A DNA stretch of 64,000 nt from JARRKU01 sp050288425 (GCA_050288425.1 JBNKDU010000096.1:1-64000); one strand, 5' to 3'. Positions 15,533-26,294 are shown, numbered from the stretch's first letter. Program-made: numbers and translations. The notes: generated by a model not told the origin, from the sequence alone.

Positions 15533-16315
15533 TCACCCGTCGTTCTTCGTCAGCTTGTCCCGGACCCGCCGCCGCAGCCACGACATCCAATCCTCCAGAC
15601 CTTCCCCGGTCTGGGCGGATATATCGAAAATGGGTATCCCCGGATGCACCTGAAGCACACTGGCATGGACGGCCTCGATATCCACTTCCAGGTAGGGCAA
15701 CAGGTCCACCTTGTTGATCAGCGCGGCGTCGGCCACCCGGAACATGAGGGGATATTTGACGGGCTTGTCCTCGCCCTCGGTGACGCTGAGCATTACCACC
15801 CGCAGATCTTCTCCGATATCGAACTCCGCCGGACAGACCAGGTTGCCGATATTCTCCACGATCAGCAGGTCGATGGCCTCCAGGTTCAGTGTCGCCACCG
15901 CCGTCTCGATGACATGGGCGGCCAGGTGGCACTCGCCACCGAACTGGTCGGTATTGATCTGAACCACCGGCGCACCGCTTTCGGCCAGCTTATCGGCATC
16001 GTGGGTGGAACAGATATCGCCCACGATGACCGCACAGCGCAACTCCGGCATCAACTTGCCCAGACTGCGCACCAGGGTGGTGGTCTTGCCCGATCCCGGC
16101 GAACTCATCATATTGAGTACATAGACTTTTTTTTCAGCGAACTTCCTGCGCAATTGCCCGGCCATCATTTTGTTGGCATCCAACACATTGCGCACCACTT
16201 CAATCCGCCGGGTGGACGAGGTCTGACGGCCGCCCGCCGCTGCATCCCCGTGACCGGGATGAGGACGTTTGGGGTCATGATGATGCACGCGCCGGGTTCG
16301 ATAAAGCGCAAACAT
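15533..16315 (-). CDS. hypB: Hydrogenase nickel incorporation protein HypB
   Basis: A 260-residue SIMIBI-class GTPase that loads nickel into [NiFe]-hydrogenase with HypA. A short His-rich N-terminal segment (HHHDPKRPHPGHGD) can store nickel. The P-loop is SSPGSGKTTT. Further G-domain marks are IVGDICSTHDADKL, the metal-site stretch FGGECHL and INKVDLLPY. GGAGGAAT lies eight bases before the ATG at 16315. It begins four bases after hypA. Only these two hyp genes are here. Together with the nickel transporter at 45-48 kb they indicate nickel-dependent hydrogenase. Confidence 0.95.
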   Translation of the reverse strand: MFALYRTRRVHHHDPKRPHPGHGDAAAGGRQTSSTRRIEVVRNVLDANKMMAGQLRRKFAEKKVYVLNMMSSPGSGKTTTLVRSLGKLMPELRCAVIVGDICSTHDADKLAESGAPVVQINTDQFGGECHLAAHVIETAVATLNLEAIDLLIVENIGNLVCPAEFDIGEDLRVVMLSVTEGEDKPVKYPLMFRVADAALINKVDLLPYLEVDIEAVHASVLQVHPGIPIFDISAQTGEGLEDWMSWLRRRVRDKLTKNDG

Positions 16316-16319
16316 AGTC

Positions 16320-16670
16320 TTATTCCTCCTCCAATTCGATGCTCTCGATATCCAATTCCCGGCCGGACAGCAACTCCAGGGAGCCACTGTCGCATCGAGG
16401 GCATTGGAAGGCGGGGGCGTCGATTTCCCAGAGATTTGCACAGTCATTGCAGCGGGCTGTTACCGCGATCTCCTCGATGTGCAGTTGGGCTCCTTCGGCG
16501 GGTCCATCCTTGGCGGCGATCTCAAAACAGAATTTCAGGCTCTGCGGCACGACGGCGCTGAGCCGGCCCACCCGGAGATTGATGCGCGCCACCCTGGGAT
16601 GGATCATATCCCCGGGGATGGATTCATTGACGATGCGGAGAATTTCCGCGGCAATGCCCATTTCATGCAT
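16320..16670 (-). CDS. hypA: Hydrogenase maturation nickel metallochaperone HypA
   Basis: About 116 residues. HypA delivers nickel to the hydrogenase large subunit with HypB. The N-terminal MHEMG supplies the nickel-binding His2, which is why the ATG at 16670 is preferred over the in-frame ATG at 16676 (which would add Met-His). Two Cys-x2-Cys pairs, CNDC and CPRC, form the zinc site. The acidic C-terminus is normal. Both possible starts lack a clear ribosome binding site, and a CCGGTTG-type repeat begins just upstream. Confidence 0.92.
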   Translation of the reverse strand: MHEMGIAAEILRIVNESIPGDMIHPRVARINLRVGRLSAVVPQSLKFCFEIAAKDGPAEGAQLHIEEIAVTARCNDCANLWEIDAPAFQCPRCDSGSLELLSGRELDIESIELEEE

Positions 16671-16680
16671 ATGCATGGTT

Positions 16681-16711
16681 GGCCGGTTCGCCGGTTGCCC
16701 GGTTGTCCGGC
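16681..16711. repeat. CCGGTTG-type short tandem repeat, copy 1
   Basis: GGCCGGTTCGCCGGTTGCC continues as CGGTTGTCCGG. The units are near-repeats of GCCGGTTS. The first 17 bases recur exactly at about 27733-27749, and related strings occur at 16854-16893 and 29010-29030. Confidence 0.7.
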
Positions 16712-16853
16712 ACGTCCTCTGTCAGACCGAATGAATCAACAAACGCCCCACGAACCGGTGCCGCATGACAATAGAAGTTGGCCACTTGACCCACCGTAAC
16801 CCGATATTTCGTAAGATACATTAAAAAGCTAATTTGAGGGGATTGATCTTCCA

Positions 16854-16893
16854 CCGGCCAACCAGCCAACTGGCCAACCGGATAACCGGACAA
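16854..16893. repeat. CCGGTTG-type short tandem repeat, copy 2
   Basis: Lies between hypA and sucD; CCGGCCAACCAGCCAACTGG followed by CCAACCGGATAACCGGACAA is the complement orientation of the same unit. No coding role is evident. Confidence 0.65.
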
Positions 16894-16899
16894 CCCCAC

Positions 16900-17769
<870 letters not shown>

Positions 17770-17818
17770 GGTTCTCTCCCTCGCGAATGGGTTATCTGTT
17801 CCGGGCTGAAAGAGTCGG

Positions 17819-18985
17819 CTACTGGATCGCCTGCCTGAGTTTTTCGGCGGCATCCTTGAGGTCCCTGGCGTTCATCAGGTCCAGTCCCGATTCCGCCAGA
17901 ATTTTGCGGCCTTCTTCCAGGTTGGTGCCTTCCATGCGAATGATCACCGGAACGCGGATGCCCACTTTTTGGGCCGCCTGGACCACGCCCTTGGCCAGCC
18001 GGTCGCATCGCAGGATGCCGCCGAAAATATTGATCAGAATGGCTTTTACGTTCGGATCGCTTTGCAGGATGCGGAAGCCGTTTTCGATCTGCTCGGCACT
18101 GGCGCCTCCTCCCACGTCGAGAAAATTCACCGGTTTGCCTCCCGCAAACTTGATACAATCCATGGTGGCCATGGCAAGACCGGCGCCGTTGACCATGTTG
18201 CCCACATTGCCGCCTTCCCCCAGATGAATGTAGTTGAGACCGTATTGCGAAGCTTCCACTTCGGTGGGATCTTCTTCATCCAGGTCGCGGTACTCCTGGA
18301 CATCGGGATGGCGGTAGAGGGCATTGTCGTCGAAATCCATCTTGGCGTCCAGGGCGACGACCTCCATGTCCGCCGTCAGCACCAGGGGATTGATCTCCAC
18401 CAGGGAGCAATCGTAACCCACGGCGAGTTGGAACAAGTTGCGGAGCAGCACCGTAAACGGCTTCATGGCCTCCTTGGGAAGGTGAAGGCCGAAGGCGGCC
18501 CCGCGCAGGTGATACCCCTGAATCCCGACGTTGGGATCCACATAGATCTTGATGATCTTCTCCGGGGTCTTCTCCGCCACCTCCTCGATGTCCATGCCGC
18601 CGGCCTCGCTGGCCATGATGATCATCTTGGCCGTGGCCCGATCGGGCAAAATGCTCAGGTAAAGCTCCTTGGCGATGTCCAATCCCTGTTCGATGAGCAG
18701 TTTCTTCACCCGCTTGCCTTGGGGACCGGTCTGTTTGGTGACCAGGTTCATTCCCAGGATGGCATCGGCGGCGGCATCGAATTCCTCCCTGTTCCGGACG
18801 ACCTTGACCCCGCCGCCCATGCCGCGGCCGCCGGCGTGAATCTGCGCCTTGACCACCATCGGATAGGAGCCCAGTTCGTCGGCCGCCGCCCGGGCTTCCG
18901 CCGCCGTGAAGGCCGCTTTGCCTTGGGGTACGGCGACGCTGGATTTGCGGAAGAGTTCTTTTGCTTGGTATTCATGGATTTTCAT
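17819..18985 (-). CDS. sucC: Succinyl-CoA synthetase subunit beta
   Basis: A 388-residue subunit with the N-terminal ATP-grasp domain and C-terminal CoA-ligase domain. MKIHEYQAKELF is the classical start. KAQIHAGGRGMGGGVKVV marks the nucleotide-binding part, EINPLVLT the metal site and FLDVGGGAS the C-terminal domain. GAGAGAGG lies eight bases before the ATG at 18985; longer in-frame upstream sequence is not conserved-looking. Co-transcribed with sucD. Confidence 0.96.
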   Translation of the reverse strand: MKIHEYQAKELFRKSSVAVPQGKAAFTAAEARAAADELGSYPMVVKAQIHAGGRGMGGGVKVVRNREEFDAAADAILGMNLVTKQTGPQGKRVKKLLIEQGLDIAKELYLSILPDRATAKMIIMASEAGGMDIEEVAEKTPEKIIKIYVDPNVGIQGYHLRGAAFGLHLPKEAMKPFTVLLRNLFQLAVGYDCSLVEINPLVLTADMEVVALDAKMDFDDNALYRHPDVQEYRDLDEEDPTEVEASQYGLNYIHLGEGGNVGNMVNGAGLAMATMDCIKFAGGKPVNFLDVGGGASAEQIENGFRILQSDPNVKAILINIFGGILRCDRLAKGVVQAAQKVGIRVPVIIRMEGTNLEEGRKILAESGLDLMNARDLKDAAEKLRQAIQ

Positions 18986-19158
18986 AAGATGGCCTCTCTC
19001 TACTCCTGAATCGGAGGATTGATGATGATTCGGATAACTCGCCCGGAGAAAAGCAGTCACATCCAGGGGGGGCTGGTGGCGGGCGGCGCATGGGGTCGGC
19101 GGTGGAGCGTCCGCGTGCGACCCCATGCGCTGGGAACCGTTGGTAGAAAAACGGCGGC

Positions 19159-21168
19159 CTATCCGATCATGCAGAGGATATCGCCTTTGGCGACGGTGTC
19201 GCCGCTTTTGTAGTTTACGGCCTGAATGGTTCCGCTGCACGGTGCCGGCAGGGCATTTTCCATCTTCATGGCCTCCAGAATCAGGACGGTCTCGCCTTCG
19301 CTGACGGCGTCGCCCACGTTCTTTTCGTAGCTGACGATCATACCGGGCATGGGAGCAGAAACAGGCGTGCCGTCCACCGCGGCGGTTGGAGCGGGCGCCG
19401 GGGCTTCGGCGGCCGGGGCCGGGGTGGGCGCCGGGGTTTCTGCTGCCGGGGCCGGTGCGGGTGCCGCGGAAGCAACCGGTGCGGCGGCCGGCGCGGGCAT
19501 GGGCATGCCTCCAGTCGGCAGGGTGATCACGGGCGCACCGCCGGTGGGTTCCACTTCGACGTTGAAGTATTCGTTGTCCACGAAGACGTTGAAGGTGCGC
19601 ATGTTTTCGCCCCTGGGTGGAGTGCCGGGTTTGCGCTCGATCAGCTCACCGGCCTTGGCTTTCTTGATCAGTTCATCGCGTTTTTTTACCTCTTCCATGC
19701 TGATGGGCTTGACGCTGGCCGGTGCCTCCTCCACGCCGTATTTCCATTGCAGGAATTTACGACCGGTGACCGGATAGAGAGCATAGAGTACCAGATCATC
19801 CATGTCCGCGGCGAGGTCGCCGATCTCTTCCCTGGCCTTTTCCAGCTCCGGCTCGAGCACCTCGGCCGGACGGCAGGTGATGGGTTCTTCTCCGCGGTCA
19901 TATCCTTTGAGGGCTTTCTTCTGCAATTCCGAGTCGATGGGAACGGCCGTCTTGCCATAGAGGCCGTAGCACAGGTCCTTCACCTGGGCGGTGATCATCT
20001 TGTAGCGTTCTTCCGGGGTGTCGTGGAGCACGTTGTTGACGGTCTGGACCCCTACGATCTGGCTGGTGGGGGTCACCAGCGGAATCTGGCCGAGCTCTTT
20101 GCGCACCCGCGGCAACTCCTTGTAGACATCGTCGATTCTGTCCAGGGCGTCCATGTCGCGCAACTGGTTCACCAGGTTGGAGAGCATGCCGCCCGGCGTC
20201 TGGTGCAGCAGCACGTTGATGTCGATGATCGACATCTTGGAATCGTCGAGCAGGTGTTTGTATTTGGGCATGATCTTCTTCTCGAAGATCTCGTTGATCC
20301 GGGCCAGCAATTTGATATCGAACCCGGTGTCGCGGCTGGTGCCCAGCAAGGCCATCACCAGGGGCTCGACGGCGGCATGGGAGGTGCGGTAGGCATAGGG
20401 CGACATGCAGGTATCGATGATATCCACGCCGGCCTCGATGGCCTTGAGATGGCTCATGGGAGACATACCGGAAGTAAAGTGGCTGTGGAGGTGGATGGGC
20501 GGTTTGACCGCCTCCTTGAGCGCCTTGACCAGCTGATAGGCATCGTAGGGCGCGATGAGGCCGGCCATGTCCTTGATGCAAATGGAGTCGGCGCCCATGG
20601 CTTCCAGATCCTTGGCCTTGTTGACGTAGTAATCCAGATTGTAAACCTCCCCGCCCAGCCGCGGTTCGGTCATGGAGTAACAGATACAGCCCTGGAAATG
20701 CTTGCCGTACTCCTTGATCTTGGGTACGACGGTCTGGAAATTGCGGTAGTCGTTGAGGGCATCGAAGGTGCGGAAGATGTCCATTCCGTTTTCACAGGCA
20801 CGGTCCATGAACGCATTGGCCACGTCGTCGGCGTAGTTGCGGTAGCCCACCAGGTTCTGGGCGCGCAGGAGCATGGAAAAGGGGGTCTTCTTGAAATAGC
20901 GCTTCAGGGTACGGATGCGCTCCCAGGGGTCCTCGTTGAGAAAGCGGTGCATGGTGTCGAAGGTGGCCCCGCCCCAGGTCTCCAGCGCCCAGAACCCCAC
21001 CTGATCCATCAGCTCGGCTACGGGAATCATGTCTTCGGTGCGGCCACGGGTGGCGAACAGGGATTGATGACCGTCGCGAAGGCTCAGGTCCATGATCTTG
21101 ATGGGGTTTTCCGCCTTGGGACGGTTCTTGTCGTAATTCATGGTGGTCATTTTGACTTGGTCGCTCAT
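19159..21168 (-). CDS. Biotin-dependent carboxyltransferase (5S-type) fused to a biotinyl domain
   Basis: A 669-residue protein. Residues 20-300 form the DRE-TIM/HMGL-like carboxyltransferase barrel (DLSLRDGHQSLFATR, IFRTFDALND, HLHSHFTSGMSPMSHLKA). Residues 320-540 form the conserved post-barrel domain. A Pro/Ala-rich linker at about 555-600 leads to a biotinyl domain with LEAMKMEN holding the biotinylated lysine. This architecture is shared by oxaloacetate decarboxylase alpha, pyruvate carboxylase subunit B and transcarboxylase 5S. With the adjacent propionyl/methylmalonyl-CoA carboxylase-type subunit it most likely works as a methylmalonyl-CoA:pyruvate transcarboxylase, coupling oxaloacetate and methylmalonyl-CoA without ATP. 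The precise acceptor cannot be told from sequence. GGAGACC precedes the ATG. Confidence 0.9.
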   Translation of the reverse strand: MSDQVKMTTMNYDKNRPKAENPIKIMDLSLRDGHQSLFATRGRTEDMIPVAELMDQVGFWALETWGGATFDTMHRFLNEDPWERIRTLKRYFKKTPFSMLLRAQNLVGYRNYADDVANAFMDRACENGMDIFRTFDALNDYRNFQTVVPKIKEYGKHFQGCICYSMTEPRLGGEVYNLDYYVNKAKDLEAMGADSICIKDMAGLIAPYDAYQLVKALKEAVKPPIHLHSHFTSGMSPMSHLKAIEAGVDIIDTCMSPYAYRTSHAAVEPLVMALLGTSRDTGFDIKLLARINEIFEKKIMPKYKHLLDDSKMSIIDINVLLHQTPGGMLSNLVNQLRDMDALDRIDDVYKELPRVRKELGQIPLVTPTSQIVGVQTVNNVLHDTPEERYKMITAQVKDLCYGLYGKTAVPIDSELQKKALKGYDRGEEPITCRPAEVLEPELEKAREEIGDLAADMDDLVLYALYPVTGRKFLQWKYGVEEAPASVKPISMEEVKKRDELIKKAKAGELIERKPGTPPRGENMRTFNVFVDNEYFNVEVEPTGGAPVITLPTGGMPMPAPAAAPVASAAPAPAPAAETPAPTPAPAAEAPAPAPTAAVDGTPVSAPMPGMIVSYEKNVGDAVSEGETVLILEAMKMENALPAPCSGTIQAVNYKSGDTVAKGDILCMIG

Positions 21169-21208
21169 CGTTCAGGTCTCCTCTGGCTAAATCGTTACTC
21201 GGTAAGAT

Positions 21209-21424
21209 CTATCGGAAGCGAGCAAACGCTTTCATTTGCATCAGGTTACGCATGGCCATCATTCCCTGACGTCCGCTCTGTCCCCAGTGATTCAGCTCGA
21301 CGGCGGGTGGCATCGGAGGCTCCATGGCGGCCTCCAACGCATGGGCATAGGCTTCCTGCTCCTGTTGCATATAGGCACTGACGGCTGCTAAGGCAGCGGC
21401 CATCTTTTTTTCCATCTTTTCCAT
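21209..21424 (-). CDS. Small carboxylase-associated subunit, putative
   Basis: A 71-residue protein between the two carboxyltransferase subunits. It has an amphipathic Met/Ala-rich helix followed by ELNHWGQSGRQGMMAMRNL and a basic end. A Trp followed by Gly-Arg and then Met/Arg residues is a pattern seen in small subunits of acyl-CoA carboxylases and decarboxylases; the resemblance is weak. AGGTGATGGA precedes the ATG. The location strongly suggests a role in that complex. No membrane helix is evident, so it is not a typical OadG. Confidence 0.65.
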   Translation of the reverse strand: MEKMEKKMAAALAAVSAYMQQEQEAYAHALEAAMEPPMPPAVELNHWGQSGRQGMMAMRNLMQMKAFARFR

Positions 21425-21464
21425 TCCATCACCTATGGGGTTGGCGGTTGGCGTACGGTGAATT

Positions 21465-23018
21465 CTACATTGGAATATTGCCGTGCTTCTTGGGCGGTCG
21501 CAGCTCCCGCTTGGTGCACATGATCTCCAGGGCCTCGATCAACCGCGGCCGGGTCTCGCTGGGTAGAATCACGGCGTCGATGTATCCGCGGCCGGCGGCC
21601 ACATAGGGATTGGAGAACAGTCCTTCATACTCCTTGATCTTCTCCACCCGTTTGGCTTTGGGATTATCCGCGTCGTTGATCTCCCTGCGATGGATGATGT
21701 TGGCGGCCCCCCCGGCCCCCATCACGGCAATTTCCGCGGTGGGCCAGGCAAAGGCCATGTCCGCGCCCAGGTGCCGGGAAGACATGGCGATGTAGGCACC
21801 GCCATAATCCTTGCGGGTGATCAGCAGCAGTTTGGGCACCGTGGCCTCGCTGTAGCACCACAACAGCTTGGCCCCGTGACGGATGATTCCGCCGTGCTCC
21901 TGCTGGCTGCCGGGCAGATAGCCGGGCACATCGGCGATGGTGAGCAGCGGAATGTTGAAGGCGTCGCAAAAGCGGATAAAGCGCGTGGCCTTGTCGGATG
22001 CGTCCACATCCAGGCACCCGGCCAGCTCCTTGGGCTGGTTGGCGATGATGCCCACGGTGCGGCCGTTGAGCCGGGCGAAGCAGACGATGATGTTTTTGGC
22101 GAAATATTGATGGGGCTCGAAAATATCCCCATTGTCCACGATGGAGGCGATGACCGCCTTCATGTCATAAGACTGGTTGGGGTTGTCTGGAATGATATCG
22201 TTCAGCGCCTTGTCGGTTCGTTTGGGATCGTCGCCGGTATCGATCCGGGGGGGGTCCTCCATATTGTTGGACGGCAGGAAGGAGAGCAGTTTCTTGATCT
22301 GGCCGATGGCGTCTTGGTCGCTTTCGCAGGCGAACTGGGCCACGCCGCTCTTTTCGTTGTGGGCCATGGCGCCGCCCAGATCCTCGAAGCTGATCTCCTC
22401 GCCGGTGACCGACTTGATCACCTGGGGGCCTGTGATGAACATATAGCTGCTGTTCTTGACCATAAAGACATAATCGGTCATGGCCGGAGAGTAGACGGCG
22501 CCGCCGGCCGTGGGACCCATGATGGCCGATATCTGGGGGATCACGCCCGATGCCACGGAATTGCGATAGAAAATATCGCCGTAGCCGCGCAGCGCATCGA
22601 CCCCTTCCTGGATGCGGGCACCGCCGGAATCGTTCATCCCCACGAAGGGGACACCCGCCTTGAGGGCCAGATCCATCACCTTGCAGATCTTGGATGCGTG
22701 CATTTCACCCAGGCTGCCCGCCCTGGAGGTAAAATCCTGGGCAAAGGCGAATACCGGACGGCCTTCCACTAGACCGTGGCCGGTGACCACTCCATCGGAA
22801 GATATCTCAATATTTCCCATGTCGAAATTGGTGCAGCGATGCTCCACGAACATGTCGATCTCGCGGAAAGTGCCCTTGTCGAACAGCAGGTTCATCCGCT
22901 CGCGGGCCGTCAGCTTGCCCTTCTCCTTGTGCTTGGCCACGGCCTTGTCGCCGCCCATCGCGCGAACCTTGGCCTCTCGTTCGGCCAGCGCCTTGATTTT
23001 ATCTTCCACATTCCCCAT
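21465..23018 (-). CDS. Methylmalonyl-CoA carboxyltransferase 12S / propionyl-CoA carboxylase beta
   Basis: A 517-residue acyl-CoA carboxyltransferase with two crotonase-like halves. KGKLTARERMNLLFDKGTF opens the family. GGARIQEGVDALRGYG forms an oxyanion region in the N-terminal half. In the C-terminal half DVPGYLPGSQQEHGGIIRHG and ITRKDYGGAYIAMSS are signatures. The ATG at 23018 has AAAGGAA upstream. No biotin carboxylase gene is adjacent, and the partner carrying biotin is fused to a 5S-type domain, so a transcarboxylase is more likely than an ATP-dependent carboxylase. Confidence 0.92.
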   Translation of the reverse strand: MGNVEDKIKALAEREAKVRAMGGDKAVAKHKEKGKLTARERMNLLFDKGTFREIDMFVEHRCTNFDMGNIEISSDGVVTGHGLVEGRPVFAFAQDFTSRAGSLGEMHASKICKVMDLALKAGVPFVGMNDSGGARIQEGVDALRGYGDIFYRNSVASGVIPQISAIMGPTAGGAVYSPAMTDYVFMVKNSSYMFITGPQVIKSVTGEEISFEDLGGAMAHNEKSGVAQFACESDQDAIGQIKKLLSFLPSNNMEDPPRIDTGDDPKRTDKALNDIIPDNPNQSYDMKAVIASIVDNGDIFEPHQYFAKNIIVCFARLNGRTVGIIANQPKELAGCLDVDASDKATRFIRFCDAFNIPLLTIADVPGYLPGSQQEHGGIIRHGAKLLWCYSEATVPKLLLITRKDYGGAYIAMSSRHLGADMAFAWPTAEIAVMGAGGAANIIHRREINDADNPKAKRVEKIKEYEGLFSNPYVAAGRGYIDAVILPSETRPRLIEALEIMCTKRELRPPKKHGNIPM

Positions 23019-23139
23019 TGTGCGTTCCTTTCCCCGCCGAATTGATAATGGTACGGCGACCGATTCAACCGTTTGATTGCAACACAATTTGTCTTCCACA
23101 AACAGGAGGTTTCGGATTGGCCCAAATAACATAAAATGT

Positions 23140-24141
23140 TTAGGTTTTATAATCTGGCCGATGGTTGTCAAGCAAAAAAAGAAGCTGTTGGGCCGCGCTG
23201 GTTGGGGCGATCTGCCCCTGACGTACCCTGGCGACCGTGGCTTCCAGGTGCTTGCCGACCTCCCGGTTCCGGTGGAAACGCTCTTCCAGTCCTTCCTTGA
23301 TCAGGGCCCACATCCATTGCAGGGCCTGATCCCTGCGCCTGGCCTCCAATTCGCCGGTGGCCGTCAGGCGCCGGTGATGGTCATTGACGACGGCCCAGAT
23401 CTCTTCCAGCCCCGCGGAGGTGACGGCGCTGCAGGTCATCACCGGCGGCGTCCAGGTGCCGGACCGCGGCAGGGTCAGGTGCATGGCCATTTCGAGTTCC
23501 TTGCGCGCCGTCTCGGCCCGTCCGATGTTGTCGCCGTCGGCCTTGTTGACCGCCACGGCATCGGCCAGTTCGAGAATTCCCTTCTTGATTCCCTGGAGTT
23601 CGTCGCCCGCGCCGGTAATCATCAGAATCATGAAAAAATCCACCATTCCGGCCACCGTGACTTCGCTTTGTCCGACGCCGACCGTTTCGACGATGACCAC
23701 ATCGAATCCGGCCGCCTCGCATAGCAACATGGTTTCCCGGGTCATGCGCGCCACCCCGCCCAGGGTGCCCCCCGAGGGGGAGGGCCGGATGAAGGCGCCG
23801 GGTTCCACCGAAAGCCGTTCCATGCGGGTCTTGTCTGCCAGGATGCTCCCGCCGGAACGTGCGCTGCTGGGATCGATGGCCAGTACCGCCAGCTTGTGAC
23901 CGCGGCCCAGCAGCATCATGCCGAAACTTTCCACGAATGTGCTCTTGCCGGCGCCGGGAACACCCGTGATCCCCAGCCGGACGGCTTTGCCGGTGCGGTC
24001 CAGCAGGCCGTCCATCAACTCCTGGGCCAGGAGGCGATGGGCCGGCAGGATGCTCTCCACCAGGGTAATCGCTTTGGCCAGAACACGCCGGTCGCCCTTG
24101 AGGATCCCTTCCTGATAATAGTCTATTGGATGGTTCGCCAT
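23140..24141 (-). CDS. meaB: Methylmalonyl-CoA mutase GTPase chaperone MeaB
   Basis: A 333-residue G3E-type GTPase that guards B12 loading and reactivation of methylmalonyl-CoA mutase. The P-loop is GVPGAGKST, with AIDPSSARSGGSILADKTRM as the Mg/base region, VETVGVGQSE as switch II and AVNKADGDN as the base-specificity loop. It lies 23 bases downstream of the mutase gene, the common arrangement. About 120 bases separate it from the carboxyltransferase gene. Confidence 0.96.
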   Translation of the reverse strand: MANHPIDYYQEGILKGDRRVLAKAITLVESILPAHRLLAQELMDGLLDRTGKAVRLGITGVPGAGKSTFVESFGMMLLGRGHKLAVLAIDPSSARSGGSILADKTRMERLSVEPGAFIRPSPSGGTLGGVARMTRETMLLCEAAGFDVVIVETVGVGQSEVTVAGMVDFFMILMITGAGDELQGIKKGILELADAVAVNKADGDNIGRAETARKELEMAMHLTLPRSGTWTPPVMTCSAVTSAGLEEIWAVVNDHHRRLTATGELEARRRDQALQWMWALIKEGLEERFHRNREVGKHLEATVARVRQGQIAPTSAAQQLLFLLDNHRPDYKT

Positions 24142-24164
24142 GACGCGAGATCCTGCACCTTGCC

Positions 24165-26294
24165 CTAAGATCCGGTTTCCAGCGCGTTGAGCACCTGGTT
24201 GGCCGATTGGATCAGCGGCGTACCCGGACCGAAGACGCAGACGGCGCCGGCCTGCTTGAGAAAATCATAATCCGAAGGCGGAATAACGCCACCCACCACC
24301 ACACGGATATCCTCGGCCTGGGCCGCTTCCAATGCCGATACCAGCTGCGGCACCAGGGTCTTGTGACCGGCCGCCAGGCTGGAGACGCCGACGAGATGGA
24401 CGTCGTTTTCCACCGCCATCTTGGCGGCTTCCTCGGGTGTCTGGAACATGGGGCTGATATCCACGTCGAAACCGAAATCGGCGAAGGCGGTGGCCACCAC
24501 CTTGACGCCCCGGTCGTGGCCGTCCTGGCCCATCTTGGTCAACAGGATCCGCGGCCGCCGGCCGTTTCGTTGTCTGAATTGATCTGTGCGCTTGCGCAGG
24601 GCCTCGATCACCGCCTGGTCCTGGTATTCCGCGGCGTAGACCCCGGAGATGCACTGGGTCGTGGCCACATAGCGTCCGAAGGCCTTCTCCATGGCATCGG
24701 AGATCTCCCCCACCGTGGCGCGCGCCCGAACGGCGTCCAGGGCGACGGCCAGCAGGTTGTCGCCCTTCTCCGCCGCCCGGACCACGCCGGCCAGGGCCTG
24801 CTCGACCTTCTCCGCGCTGCGCTCCCGGCGGACCGCCTGCAGACGGGCCACCTGTTCGTCCCTGACGGTTTCGGGCACTTCCAACACCTCATCCAACGGC
24901 TTGTCTTCGACCTGGTATTTGTTGACGCCCACGATGACATCCAGCCCCTGGTCGATGCGGGCCTGGCGGCGTGCGGCCGACTCTTCGATCCGCATCTTGG
25001 GCATGCCGGTCTCGATGGCCTTGGCCATGCCGCCCAACTCCTCCACTTCCTGGATGATCTTGCGGGCCTGGTCGATGATCGCACCGGTCAGGGCCTCGAC
25101 ATAGTAAGAACCGCCGAGGGGATCGATCACATGGCACACCTGGGACTCCTCCTGGATCACCAATTGGGTGTTGCGGGCGATGCGGGCCGAAAAATCGGTG
25201 GGCAGCCCCACGGCCTCGTCGAAGGAGTTGGTATGCAGCGACTGGGTGCCTCCCAGTACCGCCGCCATGGCCTCCAGGGTGGTGCGGATGATATTGTTAT
25301 AGGGATCCTGTTCGGTGAGGCTCCAGCCCGAAGTCTGCACGTGGGTGCGCAGCATGCTCGATTTGGGATTGGTGGGATTGAACTGGCTCATCAGTTCATG
25401 CCACAGGAAGCGTGCCGCGCGCAGCATGGCGATTTCCATGAAGAAGTTCATGCCCACACCGAAGAAGAAAGAGAGCCGCGGGGCGAACTCGTCGATCTTC
25501 AAGCCGGCCTGCAACGCGGCGCGGACGTATTCCAGGCCGTCGGCCAGGGTGAAGGCGGTCTGCAGCACCGAGTTGGCGCCGGCCTCCATCATATGGTAGC
25601 CGCTGATGCTCACCGTGTTGAAGCGCGGCATCTCCTGGGAGCAGAAGGCGATGATATCGGAGACGATGCGCATGGAGGGCACCGGCGGGTAGATGTAGGT
25701 GTTGCGCGTGAGGTACTCTTTTAGGATGTCGTTCTGGATGGTGCCGGTGAGTTGGGCATGCTGGACCCCCTGCTCTTCGGCGGCCACGATATACATGGCC
25801 AGGATGGGGATCACCGCGCCGTTCATGGTCATGGAGACCGACATCTGGTCCAGGGGAATCTGATCGAAGAGGATCTTCATATCCTCGATGGAATCGATGG
25901 CCACGCCGGCCTTGCCCACATCGCCCACCACCCGCGGGTGGTCGGAATCGTAGCCGCGGTGGGTGGCCAGATCGAACGCCACGGAAAGCCCCTTCTGGCC
26001 GGCGGCCAGGTTGCGGCGATAAAACGCATTGGACTCCCTGGCCGTGGAGAAGCCGGCATATTGACGAATGGTCCAGGGCCGGCCGGCATACATGGTGGCC
26101 ATGGGGCCGCGGACATAGGGGGCAAACCCGGGCAGGGGGCCCACATGATCCCGGCCTTCCAGATCCCCGGCGGTGAACAGCGGTGGAATGGTGATACCCT
26201 CGGGGGATTCCCAGGTGAGATCTTCCAGCGGCCGTCCCCGAAGTTGCTTGGCGGCCAATTCCTTCCATTGGTTAATGTCGGAACGATCGGACAT
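24165..26294 (-). CDS. Methylmalonyl-CoA mutase, single-chain
   Basis: A 709-residue adenosylcobalamin enzyme that isomerises (R)-methylmalonyl-CoA and succinyl-CoA. Residues 1-560 form the substrate TIM barrel, with RPWTIRQYAGFSTARESNAFYR and FDLATHRGYDSDHPR as conserved catalytic stretches. Residues 575-705 form the B12-binding domain, with KMGQDGHDRG supplying the cobalt-ligating histidine, followed by GVSSLAAGH and GGVIP. Both domains are intact, so it is the catalytic alpha-type subunit; no beta subunit is adjacent. AAAGGAG precedes the ATG at 26294. Confidence 0.96.
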   Translation of the reverse strand: MSDRSDINQWKELAAKQLRGRPLEDLTWESPEGITIPPLFTAGDLEGRDHVGPLPGFAPYVRGPMATMYAGRPWTIRQYAGFSTARESNAFYRRNLAAGQKGLSVAFDLATHRGYDSDHPRVVGDVGKAGVAIDSIEDMKILFDQIPLDQMSVSMTMNGAVIPILAMYIVAAEEQGVQHAQLTGTIQNDILKEYLTRNTYIYPPVPSMRIVSDIIAFCSQEMPRFNTVSISGYHMMEAGANSVLQTAFTLADGLEYVRAALQAGLKIDEFAPRLSFFFGVGMNFFMEIAMLRAARFLWHELMSQFNPTNPKSSMLRTHVQTSGWSLTEQDPYNNIIRTTLEAMAAVLGGTQSLHTNSFDEAVGLPTDFSARIARNTQLVIQEESQVCHVIDPLGGSYYVEALTGAIIDQARKIIQEVEELGGMAKAIETGMPKMRIEESAARRQARIDQGLDVIVGVNKYQVEDKPLDEVLEVPETVRDEQVARLQAVRRERSAEKVEQALAGVVRAAEKGDNLLAVALDAVRARATVGEISDAMEKAFGRYVATTQCISGVYAAEYQDQAVIEALRKRTDQFRQRNGRRPRILLTKMGQDGHDRGVKVVATAFADFGFDVDISPMFQTPEEAAKMAVENDVHLVGVSSLAAGHKTLVPQLVSALEAAQAEDIRVVVGGVIPPSDYDFLKQAGAVCVFGPGTPLIQSANQVLNALETGS